Of a stretch of 64,000 nucleotides of DNA, positions 11,774-22,006 are shown piece by piece (position 1 is the first letter of the stretch; each line of letters begins with the position of its first letter). The notes below the pieces were generated by a model. That model saw only the letters and a list, made by a program, of their open reading frames with translations. It had not been told where the DNA came from and ran no database searches. Made by a program: the position numbers and the translations under genes. Source of the DNA: Diadema setosum (lineage: Eukaryota; Echinodermata; Echinoidea; Diadematoida; Diadematidae); contig NC_092706.1 in the NCBI RefSeq assembly GCF_964275005.1, forward strand, positions 6,548,064 through 6,612,063. The letters run 5' to 3'.

Positions 11774-12477
11774 GAGTCTCGACGCGGAATGTCAATACCA
11801 AAACATAAATTGAACATGAAGAGCGCGCACTCATATACACAGAATTGGTTGCTATGAGAGTGCGTACCCTTTACAATGATGTTGCCATGTAGACGCAATG
11901 TAGTCAAGGTACCCCACGCATAAGGAGGAGGACATTGACATGTTTATTACGTAACAATGGTGTTCAATTACTTTGTATTATCACATGTTAAGATATCGAC
12001 ATATGTACTCATCAACGTACCATAAGTTACAAAATTAGGTTAAAGAGCGCTCCAACAATCAAATTGTTTCATGACTTAAAATACAAAAATCATCGGTAGG
12101 AAGAAGTCGGTATAATAATTCCTGTTAAGAAACTGATGAAATCGTCAATTACAAAAGCCACAGTTCGGTGTCTCGCTGAAAGCTAAACAGATTTGAACAT
12201 GCAAGTGTGAAATTGATTGACTCATACAACTGAGTGATAGGATGACAGTGTGAATCCATCTACAGAAAATAATACAAAATAAGAGTAAATTGATTATTAA
12301 GATGGAGACATGAAATCATAATATTCGCTATAATTCGTCATAATCTCAGACAGAATAACCAACTAATTTCTCTATCACAACACCAGTGGTAGTGAAACAG
12401 TTATCAATTAGAAAGATATTTTGAAAAATATTTTGAAAAAAATATCTTATAATCCTCATAATGACTTATTCCTCTCT

Positions 12478-13897
12478 TTAACGGAAGAATGAGTAACCGT
12501 TTAGAATGGATAAATCCCTGTTCAACCCTTCACCTTGAAAGCTCTTACTCTTCACGATTACTCGTAACTCGGCGAGTTTTCTTTCCTCTGCTGATGTGTA
12601 GTCTCCCCCGAAAATGCACACTCTGACATCCTTCAATGAGTGGCCGGGGAGGTTGAAGTGTTTGGCAACGGGAAGGTCGTTCCGATTTTTCAGGATGGAC
12701 GATTTGTGATTATTAAAGCGCATCCGGAATTTGGTGCTGGACTCACCGATATAGATAGCGTGAGGGCATTGTGCACACATCAGACAATACAGTACATTAC
12801 TGGAATCGCAGGTAAGTCTCTGTGGACGGAGGGTGACATTGTTGGAGATTTTCACCCTAGTGTCAGTAATAAGGTGTTTACAAATTTGGCACCTAGGCTT
12901 AGTACATGGTGTGTTACCACTCGGTGGTAAAGGTGCTGGGAGTTTGGTACTTACAAGCAATTTTCTGAGATTTGGGGGCTGACGCTGGGCGTGCAGAGGT
13001 TGATCTCCAACAAGTTTCCCTAACTCGGGGTCGAGTGCCAGTGTAGGCCATTCTTGTCTGACTTGTTTCACGAAAGATGTGGTAGCAGGGTGGTAAGTGG
13101 TCACGAATGGCAGACGTGCCTTGTTTTCCTCCAAATTAGTTTTGTTGAGGAGAACTCTTCGGGATTTCCCTTTTACTCTACGAATTGCATTCCTGATCAT
13201 TTTTGGAGGATATCCTCGTTTGAGGAATTGTCTACCTAGTGTAAGGACCTCTCTGTCAAACATATCCTCGTCCGAGATGATTCGGCGGAAGCGAAGCATC
13301 TGACTATAAACAATCGATTGTTTGATGTGGTGTGGGTGAAATGAGTCAAATCTCAAATATGAGAAAGAGTCGGTGGGTTTACGGTACACGGATGTTTGTA
13401 GCGTTTGGTTGTCCTGGTCTATCGACACCAATACGTCCAGGAAATGGACCTTCTCTTGTGAACTTTCCATTGTGAATTTGATGCTTTGATTGCATGAATT
13501 GAATGCCTGGTGGAAAGCAGCCAGTTCTTCAATAGAGTGATCCCAAATTATAAATATGTCATCAATGTAACGAACATATACCGTAGGTTTCTGAGGATAG
13601 CTTGACAGAAATTCCTCCTCCAGGGTAGCCATGAAAATGTTGGCGTACGCCGGTGCCATCTTAGTTCCCATGGCAGTGCCCTTTTTCTGTAGATAATACT
13701 TGTCGTCAAACTGGAAAAAGTTGTGTTTCAGAATGAATTCTGTCATTTGAGCTAATGCGTCTACATCTACAGCCTCGTCCTCATTAGCATGGTCACGGAG
13801 GAAGCGGCGTATTGCTTGTACACCGTCCTCATGTGGGATGTTAGTATACAGACTTTGAACATCCATGGTGACGAGTGTCGAACCAGGGGCAACTTGA
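12478..13897 (-). pseudogene. Penelope-like RT/endonuclease, C-terminal fragment
   Basis: The open frame runs from the junction at 13897 to the stop at 12478 (~473 codons, first internal Met at 13866). It contains RT motifs TMDVQSLYTNIP (catalytic Asp), GTAMGTKMAPAYAN and YIDD, a Cys cluster CTKPRCQIC, and the GIY-YIG-like endonuclease region around AIYIGE. The N-terminal half and the start are missing, so it is a truncated gene copy despite having no internal stop. Over the shared region from the Met at 13866 its product differs from the right copy at one residue (Ser for Thr after IYIGE). Confidence 0.9.
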
Positions 13898-16615
13898 CGC
13901 GCTTGCGAACGTACCTACACCAAACTCGCTAAAACTAGATCTGATATCTTCTTCCTTTCACGAACTAAAAAACTTGATCTTATCCCGAAGGGATTTCGCA
14001 TTAAGAATCCTCTAAGTTCAACCCTCAACACTCGAAAGGCGGAAAACATCTGCAAGAGGACGTCTGAGCGATTAAGGAACGAAACACTGAACGAATCTTA
14101 TCGCAGACAAAAGAGCTTGGATAACGAACTTCACCGAGCTAAGGAAGGCCTTGCACTCCGCCTTCAAGAATCGAACGCTGACGGCAATTATGGTACGATC
14201 CTCCAGCACCTGGAACGCCATTATGACAAAATGGTGAAACACTTCATGTGGCAGAAGTCACAAAAACTTGACCATCTAATCCAGCAATCCCCGTTACTTC
14301 GAGAAGAACCTTCACGAGACGAACGCAACTCTGCTGAAATGGTTATCAATCTGTCGTCCTACGAGCTGATACAGGAAGAGAAGGAGACTCTACAACTTGG
14401 CCTGTCGTACTGCCCACCTCAACCCCTTGATGGCATTCGGCTATGTCAAGATACGGCAGATTTCAACCGACGAATCAAACTGCGAGAGTTCTTCTCCGAC
14501 AACGACAACAACGCTAACAAGCAGCCGAACAAGCTACACAAACCATCTACAGCCAAAGTTAAGTGGACTCCGCCGCCGGGAAGAAACTCCCACATCGACG
14601 CTTTCACTTCTAACGTCCAACGTCATCTTGACAACTTTCTCCGTGACGTCCGGCAACCAGAGCTCAGTAAAACCGACAAGATAAGACGTGAGTCTATAAA
14701 ATCACTCAAGAACAATAATGAGATTATTATCAAGCCCGCCGATAAAGGTGGCGCTGTGGTAATTCAGAACTTTCAGGATTACCATTCTGAGGCAGTGCGA
14801 CAGTTGTCAGATAATAATTACTATGAACCTCTGTCAGAGGACCCCACTGATAAATTTCGTGAGAAGGCTACGGAATGTGTTAAGCATTTGACAGGCAATA
14901 ACATATCTCTTCCTGAGAAGGCTAGGGTTAGTCAATTTTACCTCTTACCTAAAGTACACAAGCTTCCTAAGATGGTGACGAGTGTAACTAAACAGGAAGC
15001 AGCAAGTTCCGATTCTATCATTGCAGCAGCCAAACAACATGCGATAATCCCACCAGGCAGACCCATTGTGTCCAGTGTCGGTTCCCTTACTGAACCAATG
15101 TCTCAATTTCTTGACGAGAAACTTCAACCATTTTTACCGAGAATCAAGAGTTACATCAAAGACACGACGGACTTCTTACAAAAGATAGAATCGGTTCAAG
15201 TTGCCCCTGGTTCGACACTCGTCACCATGGATGTTCAAAGTCTGTATACTAACATCCCACATGAGGACGGTGTACAAGCAATACGCCGCTTCCTCCGTGA
15301 CCATGCTAATGAGGACGAGGCTGTAGATGTAGACGCATTAGCTCAAATGACAGAATTCATTCTGAAACACAACTTTTTCCAGTTTGACGACAAGTATTAT
15401 CTACAGAAAAAGGGCACTGCCATGGGAACTAAGATGGCACCGGCGTACGCCAACATTTTCATGGCTACCCTGGAGGAGGAATTTCTGTCAAGCTATCCTC
15501 AGAAACCTACGGTATATGTTCGTTACATTGATGACATATTTATAATTTGGGATCACTCTATTGAAGAACTGGCTGCTTTCCACCAGGCATTCAATTCATG
15601 CAATCAAAGCATCAAATTCACAATGGAAAGTTCACAAGAGAAGGTCCATTTCCTGGACGTATTGGTGTCGATAGACCAGGACAACCAAACGCTACAAACA
15701 TCCGTGTACCGTAAACCCACCGACTCTTTCTCATATTTGAGATTTGACTCATTTCACCCACACCACATCAAACAATCGATTGTTTATAGTCAGATGCTTC
15801 GCTTCCGCCGAATCATCTCGGACGAGGATATGTTTGACAGAGAGGTCCTTACACTAGGTAGACAATTCCTCAAACGAGGATATCCTCCAAAAATGATCAG
15901 GAATGCAATTCGTAGAGTAAAAGGGAAATCCCGAAGAGTTCTCCTCAACAAAACTAATTTGGAGGAAAACAAGGCACGTCTGCCATTCGTGACCACTTAC
16001 CACCCTGCTACCACATCTTTCGTGAAACAAGTCAGACAAGAATGGCCTACACTGGCACTCGACCCCGAGTTAGGGAAACTTGTTGGAGATCAACCTCTGC
16101 ACGCCCAGCGTCAGCCCCCAAATCTCAGAAAATTGCTTGTAAGTACCAAACTCCCAGCACCTTTACCACCGAGTGGTAACACACCATGTACTAAGCCTAG
16201 GTGCCAAATTTGTAAACACCTTATTACTGACACTAGGGTGAAAATCTCCAACAATGTCACCCTCCGTCCACAGAGACTTACCTGCGATTCCAGTAATGTA
16301 CTGTATTGTCTGATGTGTGCACAATGCCCTCACGCTATCTATATCGGTGAGACCAGCACCAAATTCCGGATGCGCTTTAATAATCACAAATCGTCCATCC
16401 TGAAAAATCGGAACGACCTTCCCGTTGCCAAACACTTCAACCTCCCCGGCCACTCATTGAAGGATGTCAGAGTGTGCATTTTCGGGGGAGACTACACATC
16501 AGCAGAGGAAAGAAAACTCGCCGAGTTACGAGTAATCGTGAAGAGTAAGAGCTTTCAAGGTGAAGGGTTGAACAGGGATTTATCCATTCTAAACGGTTAC
16601 TCATTCTTCCGTTAA
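13898..16615 (+). pseudogene. Penelope-like reverse transcriptase with GIY-YIG-type endonuclease, 5'-truncated
   Basis: The frame is open from the very first base of this copy to the TAA at 16615 (~905 codons) but has no start codon at its 5' edge, so the N-terminus was lost at the junction. An early IPKGF motif (~residue 35-40 from the junction) matches the conserved N-terminal region of animal PLE proteins. The order is then: PLE signature LLPKVHKLP (~14943); RT palm with SLYTNIP (~15240), GTAMGTKMAPAYAN (~15415) and YIDD (~15525); VYRKPTDSFSYL (~15705); Cys-rich linker CTKPRCQIC (~16187); and the endonuclease segment LMCAQCPHAIYIGET (~16310-16355) followed by RFNNHK.

These elements make DNA by target-primed reverse transcription. 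No internal stop or frameshift is seen, so loss of the 5' end is the main defect visible. Confidence 0.88.
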
Positions 16616-17319
16616 AGAGAGGAATAAGTCATTATGAGGATTATAAGATATTTTTTTCAAAATATTTTTCAAAATATCTTTCTAATTGATAACTGTTTCA
16701 CTACCACTGGTGTTGTGATAGAGAAATTAGTTGGTTATTCTGTCTGAGATTATGACGAATTATAGCGAATATTATGATTTCATGTCTCCATCTTAATAAT
16801 CAATTTACTCTTATTTTGTATTATTTTCTGTAGATGGATTCACACTGTCATCCTATCACTCAGTTGTATGAGTCAATCAATTTCACACTTGCATGTTCAA
16901 ATCTGTTTAGCTTTCAGCGAGACACCGAACTGTGGCTTTTGTAATTGACGATTTCATCAGTTTCTTAACAGGAATTATTATACCGACTTCTTCCTACCGA
17001 TGATTTTTGTATTTTAAGTCATGAAACAATTTGATTGTTGGAGCGCTCTTTAACCTAATTTTGTAACTTATGGTACGTTGATGAGTACATATGTCGATAT
17101 CTTAACATGTGATAATACAAAGTAATTGAACACCATTGTTACGTAATAAACATGTCAATGTCCTCCTCCTTATGCGTGGGGTACCTTGACTACATTGCGT
17201 CTACATGGCAACATCATTGTAAAGGGTACGCACTCTCATAGCAACCAATTCTGTGTATATGAGTGCGCGCTCTTCATGTTCAATTTATGTTTTGGTATTG
17301 ACATTCCGCGTCGAGACTC

Positions 17320-17344
17320 CTGAAGAAGGTGGAGGCCACCGAAA
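17320..17344 (+). ncRNA. Hammerhead-ribozyme-like core in the right PLE copy
   Basis: CTGAAGA (hammerhead core CUGANGA) plus a GGTGG/CCACC stem plus GAAA, about 80 bases before the element's 3' end. Upstream is GTCGAGACTC, whose GTC could serve as a cleavage triplet only in a permuted or minimal fold. Active, degenerate or merely descended from an ancestral ribozyme cannot be decided by eye. Confidence 0.4.
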
Positions 17345-17415
17345 ATTTGAGTTGTTCAATAAACTCATTCTTATTGGCGAAATAATGCATTACTAGTTTA
17401 TTTCTTGATTCTTCG

Positions 17416-17522
17416 CTATATATATATATATATATATATATATGAAGATATAATATATATGGATGTATATATATATATATATATCTTCATTCAAAAAGAA
17501 GAGTAATTACTAGTAAACGCAA

Positions 17523-17568
<46 letters not shown>

Positions 17569-17625
17569 CCATATATATTATATCTTCATTCAAAGAGAAG
17601 AGTAATTACTAGTAAACGCAAACGA
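17416..17625. repeat. TA microsatellite with nested direct and inverted duplications
   Basis: Three (TA)n runs are separated by a ~38 bp unit (CTTCATTCAAAAAGAAGAGT… ending TAGTAAACGCAAA) that occurs twice in direct orientation at ~17484-17522 and ~17586-17624. A GAAGATATAATATATATGGA segment near 17444 is repeated in inverted orientation near 17567-17590. It lies immediately outside the Penelope 3' end. Confidence 0.85.
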
Positions 17626-17756
17626 ATTCGTACATACTTGTAACTATACGGTCACTTTTTTTCTAATGGCCCAATAAGTGTGTTTTCACTGCCTCTCCTA
17701 AAAATGAAAAAAAAAAATCTTGAATTTGATATGATTTGAGTGTAAAGAGAGATAAA

Positions 17757-17896
17757 GGGGGCATTTCATAAAGCATATTGTCGACAAAGTTGTCGGACAA
17801 ATTTTTGCTCTCAGCCAATCAGATGCAAGGATTTCAGTAGCTTGTAACAGTTTGTCAGAAAAATATCCGACCAAAACGCTTCATGAAATGCCCCCC
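17757..17896. mobile_element. Small MITE with GGGGGCATTTCAT termini
   Basis: A 140 bp unit begins GGGGGCATTTCAT and ends ATGAAATGCCCCCC, giving terminal inverted repeats of at least 13 bp. Internal sequence (CAGCCAATCAGATGCAAGGA) is shared with a truncated copy at 51261-51372. It is non-coding and non-autonomous. Confidence 0.85.
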
Positions 17897-20583
17897 AAAT
17901 GACCTTTTTATTTTTTACCTCCTCTGCTCAGGATGTATTCTACCCATGTGTGAAACTGTTTTTATGTGTATTGATTTTTCATGTCAAAATTAGTAAAGAA
18001 ATCAGTACCGTGGCAATACGTGAGAATAGGAACTACGTCCCTGTCCTCTATGATGATACAATTACACCCAAAGAGATTTTATATGGTAATCTCTTTGGTT
18101 ACACCGCACTTACGCGCAAACATTGTTATGGAAGGTGACGGGATGACGCACATTACATATTATTTACACCTACACATGTTTGTCACAAGCACCAACAAGA
18201 ATTTGTCCTCACGCTGTGTCTCAAAGATGTCTAAACTTACATTCGTCTATGTTTCACTTCTGATATACTTCAGTGTAGTATGTTAATATCTACCGCAGAC
18301 GTGCCGACTTTTTCCCCCCATGACAATCTTACGCAAAATAGACTGATATTCACCATGCACTCTGGGAATGACATATTCTCATGGAGGTCTTAACGATTTT
18401 TTCATTTCACTTTCTTGTTTGTTTATATTTTCCAGCAAATACGTCCAATTACATATATGGCAATATTATAAACATATATGAAGATATAGGAATATAAATA
18501 AATATACACACATACATAGTATCATGCAATATATACACACACAAGAACACAAGCCCATGGTCAAAGACACACCAAACTGTCCCAAAATCAATAGTAATGA
18601 TTAATGCCCTTAACCGCTATACAGTGATTTAGGGGGGAAAGAATTATAAGAACTCCAGTGATCCAAGCTACCCGTTTATACAGATCGTTGGCTTTGGATT
18701 ATGTGATAATTTCCATGTAAAATACCACGGCATTCACACTATTGCGCCTATAACTTATAACGTTCCAATCAAACTCTCGGAAAGCTCATTGATCTTCGAT
18801 GGGGGAGTGAGAGAAAGACAGGGTGAGAGAGGGAGAGATAGAGAAAGAGAGAGACGATGGCAACATCTAGCTGGTGTATAAAGTACGATGGTTGTTTACT
18901 CAGAGTGCGCCAATCCTGAGTTCTAAACGCTGAATATTTTGGAAATCCCCAGTGGATGTGTCCCCATTTTTAACTCACCGTTGTTTGCGATTCGTAATCA
19001 CCTTTTCGTCCCTCTGTACGCAGCCAGTGACACAAACACCGCTCAAATAATAAGAACGTTTCCCTTCTCGTCTGAAGTAAATATGCAGAAGCGATGCCAG
19101 CTTTTTTCATAAATATCGGGCTTTTGAGAGAATCATGGTGCTTCGAGCAAAATGCATTTCGCAAAAACATCAGACAGAGGTGATCAATGAGAACTCGAAA
19201 ATTTCACAAAGACTGCCGACTTTGGGCTCTGTAGAAAGAAGAACAGCCGCCTCCCTTCGCGAAACATACAGATCGTGTGTAAGCAGCGAAGCTGTCGCCT
19301 GCGCAGACAACACGCTCCACCCGTAGAATGGCGGGGAATACGGTGACGTGAATCCACATAAAAAATACAAGTGGGAGTCTTCTTCTGCGCAGACGCATTC
19401 AATGTCTTGGTTTGATCAGGCAAGCTGTCATTGTCTTGGATTACTAGATTCGAGATTCTTCTCACACAAAGAGTCGGGGTAACCTCACACCGATTTCTGA
19501 AATGCTTATAAAAAAACAAGCAGTGCCCACTGAGTGAGACAACACGAAATGTGACAAAAATAGCGAACGAATGGCGATACCTGTGTGCATACGTGGACAT
19601 TTGACACATCATTGTTCATTTAGCTTAAATATTCGATAGAGTAATCTTGTTTACGGGCATCAGCTTGACTTAAATTTCCGTTGTTAAGAAATCAAAGAAA
19701 CAGCCTAGTCAAATCACCTTTTTTTTGTTCTTTACGCGGAAACGAACTGAAAAGTGTAAGGACAATCGATCCCAGTGCTACAGGCTCCTCTGAACAGAGT
19801 TGTCTGTCTTTCGGATAGTTTTCCTGCATCAACTCTTTAAATCCCAATTTTCGGCCGCTCAACTCCTTCGTTTTCCTCGTAGTTTCTTCATTCCTTCCTC
19901 CACCATCTCCTATCTATCAGTTTATATATTTATCTGTCTCCTTGTCTTCGGAGATCTAACGCCTGAAAGGCCTAATCAACGTGATTACGAAGAGCTGATC
20001 GGCTACCCGTCTGCCAAGAAAGATTTCACGAGTCGCGTGTACACGTGTGAGCCCTCAGGCGGCGTTCCGTGACGTCAGAGACTTTGTGTGTGCATTTGTG
20101 GGATGATGTCTTCATTGATAGATTTATGAAAATTGGAAAGGTCTTGTGATCATCCTGCGTATAGACACCGTGATGCTCCATAATTATAGTCAATACAAGC
20201 AGGGCAATTAGTACACCTAAACTATTTTCTCTTTTTTTTTTTTGGTGGGGGGGGGGGAGTGAGCAAGGTGCAAAATAGAACAAACGTAAGTAGTCAAACA
20301 TAATCATATTTAAACATATTGAAATAATCTTGTATATTTCAAAGACGGCTCAAACATTCGACAACGGAAGATTTGCTTGTGTATAGGACTGTCATATATT
20401 CAATGTATTATCATAATTTTCATGTGAACTGGACATAATTTCATGACAATAGGAATTGATAAGTATATGCAACGTAAAATGATTCAACAGGAGTCCTTTT
20501 TTTTCACTGCGTTTTCAATAATACTGTGGAGCCTGAATATTAATGAGTTTCAAACGTGGGATCTACTAGTATTCCACAAAACT

Positions 20584-20614
<31 letters not shown>

Positions 20615-21925
20615 TTGTAATGTCGCGAGAAGAATATTTCCATGGGGAGAGTGTATTATGGAAAATATAATTGACTGTATTTCAGTTTGCTCAAATGACT
20701 TTTTTGTGTCAAGAAGATGATTTATTACGTCCTCGTCTTGTTTTAATATCATCACTTTGGAGGACATTAATATATTTTTCAATTCGTTCCTGAGTACTAT
20801 AACACAATCCCTCTCTACACTTCACGTGACTTCCTTGTCTTTGGAAAAGGTATCTAAGCAAGTCTTTGCAAGTCTGGCCTCTGGCGTCACTAAACCTTTT
20901 CTCTGACACAAAAATAGAATGCCAGTATTATTCGGGCAAGAGTGGAAATGGTGAACGAAGTGATCAAACGGTCCTTGATTAAAAACCTTGTTTTGACGTT
21001 GTGTAATCGATGCACGAGTTATCGTGTGAAAGCTAACACGAGAGAGGAGGGAGAAAAAAAAAGAAGAAGGGTGAGGGAAGGGAGGAAAGATCAGAGGGAC
21101 CGAAGAAGAGGATGAGTAAAAGAGACAACGGCTTAGTTTAAAAAATATAGTTAGACCCTCTCAGCTTCCGATGAAATCGTCATCATCGTCTCTCATCCAC
21201 CCCCCCCCCTCTATCATCATCACCATCCTCCTCCTCTCCCATCCAATCACCAATTCGATGCTGTCACCCTCCGGGGGTGATCACTCGCTACGTGTTCCTC
21301 ATCGTCCGATCCATCCCGCCTGGGATTGGCAATAAATGAATTGTAAACACATGCACGGCGGGACTGCTAGTGATGAGCCGTGTGCTCACGAGCCTTCTCC
21401 CGGTGCATGTCTCATGCGGAAGTTGAACCGGAATTCTAATGACACGACCCTAATTGCATCTACTTAATTCTTGCATTAAGTTCAATTCAAGTGCTATTTG
21501 TTTCAAATTTTTGGTTAAAATGTCAGTGTTGCTTATAAAAAAGGAAACGAAAAGCAGATTCACGAATTATGCCAAAGAAACCGTCAAAAACGTATTTTTT
21601 CTTTATTTATTATATAAAGAGAGCGATTCATCAGGGGTCGAAATTTAGGCAGTGTTCCGGCCTGGAGATGTTTTACGGTGATACTATAATATAATCAAGC
21701 TAAACGTTGTTATAAAACAAAATACAGAGCGAATCGTTAGAAATTTGTCAGAAGTAACTAAGTTATTACCCCTTTCTTAAACCTAATGTACTCAAATATT
21801 TGCACCTTTTACAAGAAAAGAGCCCATATCCACTTCGGAAAATATTTGTATGGTCAAAATGACAAAACACCCCTCCTAGAAAAAAAATCACACCCAAAAT
21901 AAACCATCCCTCAAAACCCCTATCT
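17897..21925. other. Non-coding stretch; one weak exon-like frame
   Basis: No gene is confidently supported. A minus-strand frame (ATG at 19170) runs into a strong donor-like GTGAGT at about 18973-18978; see findings. It contains (TG)n at 20588-20613, a T12/G11 tract near 20232-20257 and a C10 run at 21200-21209. Confidence 0.5.
20588..20613. repeat. (TG)n microsatellite
   Basis: Thirteen TG dinucleotides. Confidence 0.95.

Positions 21926-22005
<80 letters not shown>
21926..22005. repeat. (CAA)n microsatellite
   Basis: About 26 uninterrupted CAA triplets. The minus-strand frame with a long poly-Val run is an artefact of this repeat. Confidence 0.95.

Positions 22006-22006
<1 letters not shown>

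Larger units (their letters stand above)
11672..13897 (-). mobile_element. Penelope-like element, left copy (5'-truncated, inverted)
   Basis: This 2,226 bp segment is the reverse complement of 15196-17421. It holds the C-terminal ~473 codons of a Penelope-like reverse transcriptase plus the ~800 bp 3' region. It breaks off abruptly on its 5' side at 13897, where the right copy begins head to head. Its 3' end (…CTTCGCTATAT) is the same as in the right copy and abuts a short TA microsatellite at 11630-11646. Partial copies in unusual mutual orientations are a known hallmark of Penelope insertions. Confidence 0.9.
13898..17421 (+). mobile_element. Penelope-like element, right copy (longer, plus strand)
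   Basis: About 3.5 kb, starting exactly where the left inverted copy stops, inside the coding frame. It comprises a long RT-GIY-YIG frame (to 16615), a ~700 bp AT-rich 3' segment, a hammerhead-like core near 17320 and a terminus …CTTCGCTATAT that runs into a TA-rich microsatellite. No target-site duplication could be defined because both flanks are TA repeats. Arms 11672-13897 and 15196-17421 form a near-perfect inverted repeat with a 1,298 bp spacer. Confidence 0.9.
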
